Assembly: GCF_014654205.1 (NCBI RefSeq)
Contig: NZ_BNAW01000007.1
Location: 207,410-271,409, forward strand
DNA length: 64,000 bases
Source of the DNA: Amycolatopsis bullii
GTDB lineage: Bacteria; Actinomycetota; Actinomycetes; Mycobacteriales; Pseudonocardiaceae
Direction of reading: 5' to 3'
Part shown: positions 56,211 to 64,000 of the stretch, one piece after another
Position numbering within the stretch: the stretch's first letter is position 1
Layout of the letters: each line of letters opens with the position of its first letter
Notes under the pieces: generated by a model
The model's database searches: none
Told to the model about the DNA's origin: nothing
The model's input: only the letters and a program-made list of their open reading frames with translations
Position numbers and translations under genes: made by a program

Positions 56211-56803
56211 CTCGTCACCGGCCGGCCGCGGCCCCGCTTCAGCTCGGAGAACCCGGGCGTGCCGGCCACGAGCAGCACGCCGTCCCACAGCCGTCCGGCT
56301 TCCTCGCCGCGCGGGACCGGGCTGACGACCGGGCCGAAGAAGGCGTGGCCGTCCACGTGGATCGCGGGGACGCCGAGGTCCTCGCCGATCGGGTCGAGCG
56401 CCGCGCGGTTCCCGGCGCGCAGGTCCGCGTCGAGGTCCGGCGACTCGGCGGCGTCCGCCAGCGATGCGGGCAGGTCCACCGAGGCCAGCGCGGCGACGAT
56501 CGTTTCGCGCGTCACCGGTTCCTTGTCGCGGTGGAGGCGCGTGCCGAGCGCGGTGTAGAGGTCGCGCAGGACCTCGTTCCCGTGCGCTCGCTCGGCGGCC
56601 AGTGCGACGCGCGCGGGACCCCAGCGCTCGTCGAGCCAGCCGCGGTACCAGTCGTCCACCTCCCGCCCTTCGTTGTGCAGCGACAGGCTGAACACCTGGA
56701 ACCGCGTCCGGACCTCGCGGACCGCCTCCACCTCCAGCAGCCACCGGGAGGCGATCCACGCCCACGGGCACACCGGGTCGAACCACAGGTCAACGGTCTT
56801 CAC
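56207..56803 (-). CDS. DsbA-like mycothiol-dependent oxidoreductase (Rv2466c family)
   Basis: A 198-residue thioredoxin-fold protein with a helical insert. The active site reads DPVCPWAW (Cys12): the second cysteine of the CPWC motif known in Mycobacterium Rv2466c is Ala here, so the enzyme should work as a monothiol. FHNEGR-like SLHNEGREVDDWYRGWL and VPAIHVDGHAFFGPVVSPVPRGEEAGRLWDG match the family. It probably uses mycothiol to reduce electrophiles or nitro compounds in the cytosol. The start is GTG 56803; it is convergent with the kinase gene. Confidence 0.83.
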   Translation of the reverse strand: MKTVDLWFDPVCPWAWIASRWLLEVEAVREVRTRFQVFSLSLHNEGREVDDWYRGWLDERWGPARVALAAERAHGNEVLRDLYTALGTRLHRDKEPVTRETIVAALASVDLPASLADAAESPDLDADLRAGNRAALDPIGEDLGVPAIHVDGHAFFGPVVSPVPRGEEAGRLWDGVLLVAGTPGFSELKRGRGRPVTS

Positions 56804-56869
56804 CCGGCCAACCTAAGGCGGCGGGCGGCCCGGCAGAAGATCCAATTCCGGGCGGGCGGACCGGGCCAA

Positions 56870-57478
56870 TCAGAGCCAGCCGCGCTCGTCGGCGATCCGC
56901 ACCGCCTCGACCCGGTTGCGCGCGCCGGTCTTGGCGATCGCCGCCGAGACGTAGTTGCGCACCGTCCCTTCGGACAGATACAGCCGGGACGCGATCTCGG
57001 CGACCGTGGCCCCGGTCCGGGCGGTGACGAGCACGTCGCGTTCCCGGGCGGTCAGCGGCGACTCGCCCGCGGCGAGCGTGGCGACCGCCAGCGCCGGGTC
57101 GACCACGCGCTCACCGGCCCGCACGCGGCGGATCGCGTCGGCGAGGACGTCGGCCGGGGCGTCCTTCACGACGAACCCGGCCGCGCCCGCGTCCATCGCG
57201 CGGCGCAGGTAGCCCGCCCGGCCGAACGTCGTGAGCATGACGACGCGGCAGTCCGGCACCTGCGCGGCGAGCACCGCCGCGGCGGAAAGACCGTCCAGGC
57301 CCGGCATTTCGATGTCGAGCAGGGCCACGTCGGGCCGGTGCTCGCGGGCCGCGGCGACGACCTCGTCGCCGCGGCCGACGGAGGCGACCACCTCGAAGTC
57401 GTCCTCGAGCGCGAGGAGCGCGCACAGCGCCTGACGGACCAGCTCCTGGTCGTCCGCGAGCAGCAGCCGGATGGTCAC
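56870..57478 (-). CDS. NarL/FixJ family response regulator
   Basis: A 202-residue response regulator. The receiver has LLADDQELVR, the phospho-acceptor Asp55 in VALLDIEMPG, LTTFGR and VKDAP. The C-terminal LuxR-type helix-turn-helix is LTARERDVLVTARTGATVAEIASRLYLSEGTVRNYV. The GTG overlaps the kinase stop by four bases (GTGA), so it is the partner of the histidine kinase at 57475. The dyad at 58988 upstream of the operon is a candidate binding site. Confidence 0.92.
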   Translation of the reverse strand: MTIRLLLADDQELVRQALCALLALEDDFEVVASVGRGDEVVAAAREHRPDVALLDIEMPGLDGLSAAAVLAAQVPDCRVVMLTTFGRAGYLRRAMDAGAAGFVVKDAPADVLADAIRRVRAGERVVDPALAVATLAAGESPLTARERDVLVTARTGATVAEIASRLYLSEGTVRNYVSAAIAKTGARNRVEAVRIADERGWL

Positions 57479-58533
57479 ACCGTCACCCGCAGCCGCCAGC
57501 CGCGGGGCCGCACCGGCCCGGCGCCGAACTGCCCGCCGGCCGCTTCGACCCGCTCGCGGAGGCCGGCCAGCCCGGCGCCCTCCCCGGGGGACCCGCCGAC
57601 GCCGTCGTCGACGACCTCCACAGTGGACTCCGAGACGGTGACCGTGCACCGGGTCGCGCGGGCGTGCCGGGCCACGTTGGTCAGGCCTTCCCGCACGACC
57701 CACCCGAACAGCTCCTGGTGCGCCGGGCCGACGACGTCGGTCGCGGTCGGCAGGTCGGCGGTGACACCGCACGCGCGCAGCAGCTCGCGCCCGCGCGCGA
57801 GTTCGCCGGCCAGAGTGACTTCGCGGTAGCCGGACACCGCCGCGCGGACGTCGGTCAGCGCCTGGCGGGCGAGCGTTTCGACGGCGGTCATCTCCTCGCC
57901 CGCGCGAGCCGCGTCGGCGTCCACGAGCCGCCGGGCGAGGGTGCTCTTGACGGTGATCGCGGTGAGCGAATGGCCGAGCAGGTCGTGCAGGTCCCGGGCG
58001 ATGCGGGTGCGTTCGGCCTCCGACGCCAGCCGCGCGACCTCGGCACGCGCCTCGACGAGCGCGGCGTTGGCCCGGATCGCCTCGGCGAACGCGGACACCA
58101 TGAGCACGGTGAACACGAGTGCGACCGCCTGTGTCCACGCCGGTCCGCCGGGCCAGGGGCCGATGACGGCGGCCAGTGCGGCTGCGGCCACCAGGCCCGC
58201 CCCGACGCGGCGGGGGAGCCGGGGCACGGCCAGGGAGAGCACGACGGCGGCGAGGAAGAACGCATCGGCGTGGACGAACGGGATCGCGGCGGCGAACAAC
58301 ACGGCACAGCCGCCGGTCAGCAGCCAGAACGGCCGCGTCGCCCGTCGTGCGGCCGCTGCCGCGGCGAACAGGTAGCTCACGGCGAACGCGGCCACGACCA
58401 GGCACCCCGCGAAAGCGTTCGAGGAGTGCTGCAGCACGCTCGCCACGGTCACGGCGGGGTAGACGAGCATCCCGGCGTCGAGCAGCCGCAGCCGCCAGCC
58501 GCGCACCCAGCGCTGCACGTCGGCCGGTTCCAC
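57475..58533 (-). CDS. DesK-type sensor histidine kinase
   Basis: A 352-residue membrane kinase of the HisKA_3 class. About five to six hydrophobic segments span residues 20-150, with no large extracellular domain. The phospho-acceptor is His183 in RIARDLHDLLGHSL, and the ATPase part shows EGLTNVARHA and VVDDGVGG followed by GAGLAGLRERVEA. GTG 58533 is chosen because GGAGG lies 8 nt upstream; GTG 58551 is possible. It is the middle gene of a three-gene operon. The signal is unknown, probably membrane-associated. Confidence 0.87.
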   Translation of the reverse strand: MEPADVQRWVRGWRLRLLDAGMLVYPAVTVASVLQHSSNAFAGCLVVAAFAVSYLFAAAAAARRATRPFWLLTGGCAVLFAAAIPFVHADAFFLAAVVLSLAVPRLPRRVGAGLVAAAALAAVIGPWPGGPAWTQAVALVFTVLMVSAFAEAIRANAALVEARAEVARLASEAERTRIARDLHDLLGHSLTAITVKSTLARRLVDADAARAGEEMTAVETLARQALTDVRAAVSGYREVTLAGELARGRELLRACGVTADLPTATDVVGPAHQELFGWVVREGLTNVARHARATRCTVTVSESTVEVVDDGVGGSPGEGAGLAGLRERVEAAGGQFGAGPVRPRGWRLRVTV

Positions 58534-58552
58534 CCTGTCCACCTCCGGCACG

Positions 58553-58927
58553 CTACCGGGCCCGGACCCGCCGGCCGTTGACGAGCACCGTGACACCGAG
58601 CAGCAGCAGCCCGCAGACGGCCTGCTCGATCCGCAGCCACATCGGGAACAGTCCGGGCAAAGCGACGATGACGGCGATCGCCACGAGCATCGCCGCGGCG
58701 ACGATCCGCAGCCTCAGCAGGCCCTTCCGCGACCCGCGCGCCGCGCTGCGGGCGAAGGCGAACGTCAGCAGCGAACTGGCGACGACGAGGGTGGCGCGCA
58801 CCCAGACCGCGTCGGTCACCAGCGCGTGGTCGTTCCGGAGGAGCACGATCGCGACGAGCGTGAGGACGCTGAGGCCGGCGTAGCCGCCGGTGAGCAGGAG
58901 AACGGGCCGGAAGGCGGTGGTGGTCAT
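58553..58927 (-). CDS. Small four-helix membrane protein of the two-component operon
   Basis: A 124-residue hydrophobic protein with four predicted transmembrane segments (PVLLLTGGYAGLSVLTLVAIVLL, VWVRATLVVASSLLTFAFA, LRIVAAAMLVAIAVIVALPGL, IEQAVCGLLLLGVTVLV) and a basic tail. No family is recognised. It precedes the kinase gene with almost no gap, so it may modulate or report to the kinase. ATG 58927 lacks a clear Shine-Dalgarno. Confidence 0.7.
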   Translation of the reverse strand: MTTTAFRPVLLLTGGYAGLSVLTLVAIVLLRNDHALVTDAVWVRATLVVASSLLTFAFARSAARGSRKGLLRLRIVAAAMLVAIAVIVALPGLFPMWLRIEQAVCGLLLLGVTVLVNGRRVRAR

Positions 58928-58987
58928 GCCGGAAATGCTGGTCTCGCCGGTGGGTCCGGGGGCAGTGCCGTCCCGCACCGGGCGCCC

Positions 58988-59001
58988 ATGACATTTGTCA
59001 T
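58988..59001. promoter_or_regulatory. Dyad upstream of the two-component operon
   Basis: ATGACATTTGTCAT has perfect 6-bp arms around TT. It lies 61 bp upstream of the first ATG of the membrane protein-kinase-regulator operon. NarL-type regulators often bind such short dyads, so autoregulation is likely. Confidence 0.55.
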
Positions 59002-59024
59002 CGGCGCGCCGTCGGTCGCAGGGC

Positions 59025-59042
59025 TGGGAGAGCGCTCTCACA
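59025..59042. promoter_or_regulatory. LacI-type operator TGGGAGAGCGCTCTCACA
   Basis: An 18-bp palindrome with one mismatched pair; the 12-bp core GAGAGCGCTCTC is perfect. It resembles actinobacterial CebR/CelR boxes (TGGGAGCGCTCCCA). It lies 18 bp before the LacI start at 59061, so autorepression is likely. Confidence 0.7.
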
Positions 59043-59060
59043 GCGTGCTACAAAGAAGGG

Positions 59061-60101
59061 GTGACGACGCACCCGCCCTCGGCGCCGCCGACCCTGGAGG
59101 ACGTCGCGCGGGTCGCCGGCGTCTCGCGGGCCACGGTGTCCCGCGTGGTCAACAGCGTGCGCAACGTCGACCCGAAGCTGCGGGAGACCGTCGAACGCGC
59201 GATCGCCGCCACCGGGTACGTGCCGAACCGCGCGGCCCGGTCGCTGGTCACGCGCCGCACGGGTGGGATCGCGCTGGTGGTGTCCGAGCCCGAACGGCAC
59301 ATCGAAGCCTTCGGCGGCGTGTTCGGCGACCCCTTCTTCGGCCGGGTCGTCGAGGGCGTCGTCGCGCATCTGCGCCCGCAAGGCCTGCACCCGATCCTGA
59401 TGCTCGTCGACAGCGACGAAGAGCGGGAGAAGCTCGTGCCGAAGCTGCGGCAGGAGCAGGTGAGCGGGGTGCTGCTGATCTCGCTGCACCCCGCGGAGGA
59501 CCCGCTGCCGCGGATGCTGACCGACGCGGGTGTCCCGACGGCGCTGTTCGCGCGGCCGGGCCGCCCGGCGCCGGTGAGCTACGTCGACGTCGCCCACCAG
59601 GACGGCGCCCGGCTGGCCGCGGACCGGCTGGTGTCCCGCGGGTGCCACCGGGTCGCGACGATCGCGGGCCCGGCGGGGACACCGGCGGGCCAGGACCGGC
59701 TGGCCGGGTTCCGCGACGCGATGGCCCGCCACGGCCACGCGTACGTGGCGGTCGCCGAGGGCGACTTCACCGAGCACGGCGGCGAGCGCGCGATGGAGCG
59801 GCTGCTGGCCGAGGAACCGGCGCTGGACGGGCTGTTCGTGGCCAACGACCTGATGGCGTACGGCGCGCTGACGGTGCTGCGCGAGGCGGGCCGCCGGGTC
59901 CCGGACGACGTGGCGGTGATCGGCTTCGACGACAGCCGGGTGGCGCTGAGCTGCCGCCCGAGGCTGACGACGGTCCGCCAGCCGGTCGAGGAAATGGGCG
60001 CGGCGATGGCGCGGATGGTCCTGGACCGCATGGCTGACCCGCAGCGGCGTGCGGAGTCGGTGATCTTCGACCCGGAGCTGGTGATCCGCGAGTCGGCTTG
60101 A
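59061..60101 (+). CDS. LacI family transcriptional repressor next to GH31
   Basis: A 346-residue LacI-type regulator. The helix-turn-helix is TLEDVARVAGVSRATVSRVVN (about 12-32), and the effector domain has DGLFVANDLMAYGA and VIGFDDSRVALSCRPRLTTVRQP. GTG 59061 directly follows AAAGAAGGG. A strong palindrome lies just upstream, and other dyads lie between it and the GH31 gene, so it likely controls itself and that glycosidase. The inducer is probably an alpha-glucoside or alpha-xyloside released by GH31. Confidence 0.9.
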   Translation: MTTHPPSAPPTLEDVARVAGVSRATVSRVVNSVRNVDPKLRETVERAIAATGYVPNRAARSLVTRRTGGIALVVSEPERHIEAFGGVFGDPFFGRVVEGVVAHLRPQGLHPILMLVDSDEEREKLVPKLRQEQVSGVLLISLHPAEDPLPRMLTDAGVPTALFARPGRPAPVSYVDVAHQDGARLAADRLVSRGCHRVATIAGPAGTPAGQDRLAGFRDAMARHGHAYVAVAEGDFTEHGGERAMERLLAEEPALDGLFVANDLMAYGALTVLREAGRRVPDDVAVIGFDDSRVALSCRPRLTTVRQPVEEMGAAMARMVLDRMADPQRRAESVIFDPELVIRESA

Positions 60102-60195
60102 GCAAGCCGCGAGCCGCGACCCGCTCCAGTACCACCCCCGTGACCGGTTCGCCCCGATACTCCGCCCCGCGTGGCCTGCCGGGCAGTGACACTGG

Positions 60196-60207
60196 CTGTC
60201 CGGACAG
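60196..60207. promoter_or_regulatory. Palindrome CTGTCCGGACAG upstream of GH31
   Basis: A perfect 12-bp palindrome; TCTGGACA at 60221-60228 resembles a further half-site. It lies about 100 bp upstream of the GH31 start. The regulator is unknown. Confidence 0.45.
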
Positions 60208-60261
60208 ATCTTCCCGCTGGTCTGGACATCCGCCCAGCGCCTGTGCTCAGATCGGAACGCC

Positions 60262-60279
60262 TTTTCCAACGTTGTAAAA
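60262..60279. promoter_or_regulatory. LacI-type operator TTTTCCAACGTTGTAAAA upstream of GH31
   Basis: An 18-bp dyad with a perfect CAACGTTG core centred on CG and AT-rich flanks; only one pair is mismatched. It ends 30 bp before the GTG of the GH31 gene, where a repressor would block expression. Confidence 0.65.
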
Positions 60280-60309
60280 CTGGTCCCCTGACCGGAACGG
60301 AGTTCCGCC

Positions 60310-63300
60310 GTGCGGCCGAGAGCAGTCAGATCCCTCCACCTGGTGAGCGTCCTGGCGGTCGCCGCCGCGGTCGTCACCGTCGCGGCGCCCGCCGACGCCG
60401 GCCCCGCCGCGCGCGGGACCGTCGCGGCGGGGAACGCGCGCTTCCAGGTCCTGTCCCCGACCCTGATCCGCACGGAGTACGCGGGCGACGGCCGGTTCAC
60501 CGACGCCGCCACGTTCAACGCCGTCGGCCGCGGCTCGTTCACGCCCCCGCCGTTCACCGCCACGACGGCGAACGGCGTGCTGACCATCCGCACGAGCGCG
60601 ACGACCCTGACCTACCAGCTGAACTCCGGCCCGTTCGATTCCGGCAACCTGCAGATCAAGACCACGGCGGGCGCGCCGGTGACCGCGGCGCCGTGGCGCC
60701 ACCTGACCTGCGCGACCGGCGCGCTCTGCGAGGCCGAAGACCTCACGGCCGACGGCCTGGGCGTGGCCACCGACCACACCGGCTACACCGGCGAGGGCTT
60801 CCTCGCGGGCTTCGAGAGCACGGGGACCTCGGCCACCGCCGACGTCTCCGCCGCCACGGCCGGGACGTACAACGTCACCGCCCGCTTCGCCAACGGCACC
60901 GGCGGGGACGGCCAGCACGTCACGCGCACCCTGAGCGTGTCCGTCGACGGCGGCGCGGCCCAGAAGCTGACCCTGCCCACGACGGCGGACTGGAACAGCT
61001 GGGCCACCGCCTCGGTGCCGGTCACCCTCACCGCGGGCCGCCACAACCTCCGCCTGGAGCGGGCCGCGAGCGACTCCGGCAACGTCAACGTCGACGCGAT
61101 CGCGGTGCTGCCGCCCGGCGCGTCCTTCCCGCCGGCGTCGGCGCGCGCGATCACCGGCTGCGCCCTCGATGTCAGCTGTGAAGCCGAATCCGGCCTCCGC
61201 GCGGGCTCGGCCGTGGTCGCCACCGACCACACCGGGTACGCCGGCCGCGGGTTCGTCGCCGAGCTCAACCGCGGCTCGTCGCTGACCCACCGCGTGGTGG
61301 CGGTCCCGAGCGCCGGCACCTACCAGCTGGCCGTCCGCTACGCCAACGGCACCGGCGGCGACGGCCTGCACCAGACGAGGACCGCGACGGTCGCGGCGTC
61401 CGGCGTGACCCGCACGCTGTCGCTGCCGGCCACCGCCGACTGGGACACCTGGGGCACGGCCTCGGTGCCGGTCGATCTCAAGGCCGGCGCGAACGACGTC
61501 GTCCTCGGCTGTCCCGACGACGCGAGCTGCCACGTCAACCTCGACACGGTCGCGGTGACGCGCACCGGAGCCGCGGTACCGCAGCCGCACCTCGCGCTCG
61601 GCGGTTACCGGCGCGGCCTCGACGGCGTCAACGGGGACAACGGCACGCCGTCGCTCACCGAAGGGCTCCTGCACTCCGACGGCTGGTACCTGCTCGACGA
61701 CAGCCCGTCCGCGCTGTACGACACGGCCACCGAGAAGGTGACGCAGCGGCCGTCGCACGGCGGGAACCCCTACCAGGACGGCTACGCCTTCACCTTCGGC
61801 CACGACTACAAGGCGGGGCTGCGGGACCTGGCCACCCTGACCGGGCCGTCGGAGCTGCTGCCGCGCTGGGCGTACGGCGTCTGGTACTCCGAGTACATCG
61901 ACCGCACGGCGGCCGACTACCGCGACAAGATCCTGCCGAAGTTCCGCAGCGAGGGCGTCCCGCTGGACGTCCTGGTGACCGACACCGACTTCAAGGCGCC
62001 GGACACGTGGAACGGCTGGCAGTTCGACACGAACAAGTTCCCCGACCCGGCGGCGTTCTTCGCCTGGTCGCACTCGCAGGGCCTGCACAACACGCTGAAC
62101 ATCCACCCGAGCATCATGGGTTCGGACCCGCAGTTCGCCCGCGCGCAGGCGACGGCGAAGGGCAAGCTGGCGAAGTCGAACTGCGGCACGGACTGCTACG
62201 TCTTCGACTGGGGCGACCCCGACCAGCTCAAGGCGTACCTGGACCTGCACGGCCAGATGATGAACCAGGGCAACGACTTCTGGTGGCTCGACTGGTGCTG
62301 CGACGCGTCGAAGTCCAGCCTGCAGGGCGTCACGCCGGATTCGTTCATCAACCAGAAGTACGCCGACCTGTCCGCGCCCGCGATCGAGCGGGGCTTCGCG
62401 ACTTCGCGGGCGTACGGCTCGCTGCAGGCCGGTGGCTACGGCGGTCCGGTCGGGCTGTCGACCGGACCGTGGGCCGACAAGCGCAGCACGGTCCACTTCA
62501 CCGGCGACACGTCCTCGACGTGGGGCACGCTGCGGATGGAGGTCGGGATCACCCCGGCCGAGTCGGCCGCGACGGGCCTGTCGCCGATCAGCCACGACAT
62601 CGGCGGCCACAACGACACGACCGGGCTGCGGGGCAGCGAGACCTACACCTCCGGCGGGCAGCAGCACCAGACGTTCAAGCTGCCGGACGACCTGTACGCG
62701 CGCTGGGTGCAGCTCGGCACGTTCCAGCCGATCGACCGGCTGCACAGCAACCACAGCGACCGGCTGCCGTGGCAGTACGGCGACGCGGCGAAGGCGTCGG
62801 CGACGAAGTTCCTGAACCTGCGCGAGAACCTGGTGCCCTACACCTACACGCTGGCCCAGCAGGCGGCGACGACGGGCGTGCCGGTGGTGCGGCCGACGTA
62901 CGTGGAGTACCCGGACGACCCGGCGGCCTACGCGGCGGCGTCGAGCGAGTACTTCTACGGGCCGGACATGCTGGTGGCGCCGGTGACGAACCCGGGCACC
63001 TCGGCGACGACGTCGGTCTGGTTCCCGCCGGGGCAGTGGACGGACTACTTCAGCGGCAAGGTCTACCAGGGCGGGAGCACCCAGCAGGTGACGTCCGACC
63101 TCGGGACCATGCCGGTGTTCGTCCGGGCGGGCGGTATCACGGTGACCCGCACGGCGGACGTGCCCAACGACGTCCAGAACCCGCTGAACCGCGCGACGGT
63201 CACGGTGGCGCCCGGTGCGCCGGGGTCGTTCTCCCTGTATGAGGACGACGGGAGCTCGTCGAAGCACAGCTCGACGACGCGCATCACGTACTCCGAGCGG

Positions 63301-63519
63301 CGCGGCGCCCACACGGTGACGGTCGAGCCGACGCGGGGGCGGTCCCAGGTGGCTTCGCGCGAGTGGACGGTGAAGTTCCTCGGCGTGCCGTCGGCGCCGT
63401 CGCGGGTGCGGGTCGGCGACGGCTGGGCGCCGTCGCAGAGCTGGAAGTGGGACGCGGCAACGCAGACGCTCACGGTGACGGCCCACGCCGGAAGGGGCCC
63501 GGTGACGGTGACGTACTGA
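60310..63519 (+). CDS. Secreted GH31 alpha-glycosidase with two CBM35-like modules
   Basis: A 1069-residue exported glycoside hydrolase family 31 protein. The signal peptide (VRSLHLVSVLAVAAAVVTVAAPADA) is followed by the N-terminal GH31 sandwich, into which two CBM35-like modules are inserted (about 130-275 and 285-425; both show CEAE, ATDHTGY, GTYxxxxRxANGTGGDG). In the barrel, FWWLDW carries the nucleophile Asp661 and FTGDTSSTW the acid/base Asp733. LYEDDGSS lies in the C-terminal sandwich. It should release alpha-linked glucose, xylose or galactose from polymers. GTG 60310 has AACGGAG about 8 nt upstream. Confidence 0.9.
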   Translation: MRPRAVRSLHLVSVLAVAAAVVTVAAPADAGPAARGTVAAGNARFQVLSPTLIRTEYAGDGRFTDAATFNAVGRGSFTPPPFTATTANGVLTIRTSATTLTYQLNSGPFDSGNLQIKTTAGAPVTAAPWRHLTCATGALCEAEDLTADGLGVATDHTGYTGEGFLAGFESTGTSATADVSAATAGTYNVTARFANGTGGDGQHVTRTLSVSVDGGAAQKLTLPTTADWNSWATASVPVTLTAGRHNLRLERAASDSGNVNVDAIAVLPPGASFPPASARAITGCALDVSCEAESGLRAGSAVVATDHTGYAGRGFVAELNRGSSLTHRVVAVPSAGTYQLAVRYANGTGGDGLHQTRTATVAASGVTRTLSLPATADWDTWGTASVPVDLKAGANDVVLGCPDDASCHVNLDTVAVTRTGAAVPQPHLALGGYRRGLDGVNGDNGTPSLTEGLLHSDGWYLLDDSPSALYDTATEKVTQRPSHGGNPYQDGYAFTFGHDYKAGLRDLATLTGPSELLPRWAYGVWYSEYIDRTAADYRDKILPKFRSEGVPLDVLVTDTDFKAPDTWNGWQFDTNKFPDPAAFFAWSHSQGLHNTLNIHPSIMGSDPQFARAQATAKGKLAKSNCGTDCYVFDWGDPDQLKAYLDLHGQMMNQGNDFWWLDWCCDASKSSLQGVTPDSFINQKYADLSAPAIERGFATSRAYGSLQAGGYGGPVGLSTGPWADKRSTVHFTGDTSSTWGTLRMEVGITPAESAATGLSPISHDIGGHNDTTGLRGSETYTSGGQQHQTFKLPDDLYARWVQLGTFQPIDRLHSNHSDRLPWQYGDAAKASATKFLNLRENLVPYTYTLAQQAATTGVPVVRPTYVEYPDDPAAYAAASSEYFYGPDMLVAPVTNPGTSATTSVWFPPGQWTDYFSGKVYQGGSTQQVTSDLGTMPVFVRAGGITVTRTADVPNDVQNPLNRATVTVAPGAPGSFSLYEDDGSSSKHSSTTRITYSERRGAHTVTVEPTRGRSQVASREWTVKFLGVPSAPSRVRVGDGWAPSQSWKWDAATQTLTVTAHAGRGPVTVTY

Positions 63520-63524
63520 GCGCA

Positions 63525-63587
63525 GCCGAGCCGGTGAACTGCCGTCGGGGCCACCGCACGTGGTGGCCCCGACGGCACCGGCTCGGC
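63525..63587. terminator. Long two-part hairpin after GH31
   Basis: GCCGTCGGGGCCAC (63541-63554) pairs with GTGGCCCCGACGGC (63563-63576), and outside it GCCGAGCCGGT (63525-63535) pairs with ACCGGCTCGGC (63577-63587) across a 5-nt bulge. It lies between convergent genes and has no T-run. A bidirectional terminator is likely. Confidence 0.75.
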
Positions 63588-63654
63588 CACCCTGTGGGGT
63601 CGGTGGCCTCCGCGGCCCGAGCTTCGGCTCGGACCGAGTCGTGTTTCCGCGCGT

Positions 63655-64000
63655 TCAGTCACCCAGGCCGGTCAGCGCCTTCTCCTGCCGCGCCCCTTCG
63701 GCGCCGACTTCGCCGGCCAGTTCCCGCGTTTCCGCATCCCCTCCCGAGGTCTGCTCACCCCGCGCCAGCACCACGAGCTGCGCCGCGTGGGCTCGCAGCA
63801 AGGTGACCAGGCGCCGGTCGAACTCCTCGCCGGTCCCGGTGCGCAACGCCACCAGGTCCGCCGCCGTGACCATGCCCGGCATCCTGTGTCCACCATGGAC
63901 ATCGGCCGCAGGGAGCCCGGCCCGGTCGCGGGCCGACTTCAGCCGCGCCAGCAGCCGTTCCGCCGGCGCCGCCACCGAGTCCGCGGCCGCGCGCACCGCC
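63655..64000 (-). CDS. DUF305 family protein, C-terminal part (5' end outside window)
   Basis: At least 113 residues. MPGMVTAADLVALRTGTGEEFDRRLVTLLRAHAAQL and the following helix match the C-terminal ferritin-like repeat of DUF305 proteins, with LLRAHAAQL in place of the usual IxHHxGA metal-like motif. DUF305 proteins are often secreted and linked with metal handling, but their role is not settled. The frame is open at the window edge, so the N-terminus (probably with a signal peptide) lies beyond base 64000. It is convergent with the GH31 gene. Confidence 0.7.
   Translation of the reverse strand, partial: AVRAAADSVAAPAERLLARLKSARDRAGLPAADVHGGHRMPGMVTAADLVALRTGTGEEFDRRLVTLLRAHAAQLVVLARGEQTSGGDAETRELAGEVGAEGARQEKALTGLGD

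Overview
This window is high-GC DNA with dense, strongly GC3-biased genes, many GTG/TTG starts and promoters with TAGAAT-like -10 boxes. It reads as the chromosome of a filamentous actinobacterium. Several families (DUF6292, the Rv2466c-type DsbA-like protein, the 10-methyl fatty acid enzymes, a SARP-NB-ARC-TPR regulator) point to Pseudonocardiales, probably Amycolatopsis or a relative. That taxonomic call is an inference; no rRNA or other marker gene is present. I saw no tRNA, rRNA, insertion sequence, prophage or CRISPR array.

Layout. (1) 1-10.9 kb is a xylan module. A LacI regulator and a GH3 glycosidase diverge from an ABC sugar importer (lipoprotein plus two permeases, no ATPase) and a Tat-exported GH115 alpha-glucuronidase. 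A second LacI gene diverges from a secreted GH10 xylanase. (2) 10.9-15.6 kb is mainly lipid modification: a cytosolic NodB-type deacetylase, an acyl desaturase, a cold-shock protein, and a methyltransferase/FAD-oxidoreductase pair that matches 10-methyl (tuberculostearic type) fatty acid synthesis. (3) 15.7-20.4 kb holds a DivIVA-like coiled coil, two divergent DUF6292 paralogues around a dyad-rich promoter, an S9 peptidase and a CorA transporter. (4) 20.4-27.7 kb is a signalling pair: a giant soluble hybrid histidine kinase with seven exact 92-residue HAMP units, translationally coupled to an ANTAR-GAF-PAS-PP2C phosphatase, behind a perfect 32-bp palindrome. (5) 27.7-41.6 kb is a mixed region: Ca2+/H+ antiporter, LysR-PoxB pair, NERD-like membrane protein, HNH lipoprotein, fructosamine-kinase family protein, YjbR, GNAT, secreted M1 peptidase, SARP regulator and DUF488. 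(6) 41.6-56.2 kb is an L-rhamnose locus: a LacI regulator with a Tat-exported GH2, divergent from a nine-gene operon (ABC importer, mutarotase, isomerase, aldolase-dehydrogenase, a second isomerase-like protein, kinase). (7) 56.2-64 kb holds the Rv2466c-like protein, a DesK/NarL two-component operon with its own dyad, a LacI regulator beside a secreted GH31 with two CBM35-like modules, and the end of a DUF305 gene.

Together the window describes a plant-polysaccharide degrader. Secreted GH10, GH115, GH2 and GH31 enzymes and, probably inside the cell, a GH3 release xylo-oligosaccharides, rhamnose and alpha-glycosides. Lipoprotein-dependent ABC importers take up the products, and four local LacI repressors with visible dyads control the modules. 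The least conventional parts are the HAMP-array kinase/ANTAR-phosphatase pair with its palindrome, the DUF6292 paralogues, the 11-bp SARP-type repeats beside an orphan terminator, and long hairpins that carry the stop codons of three genes.
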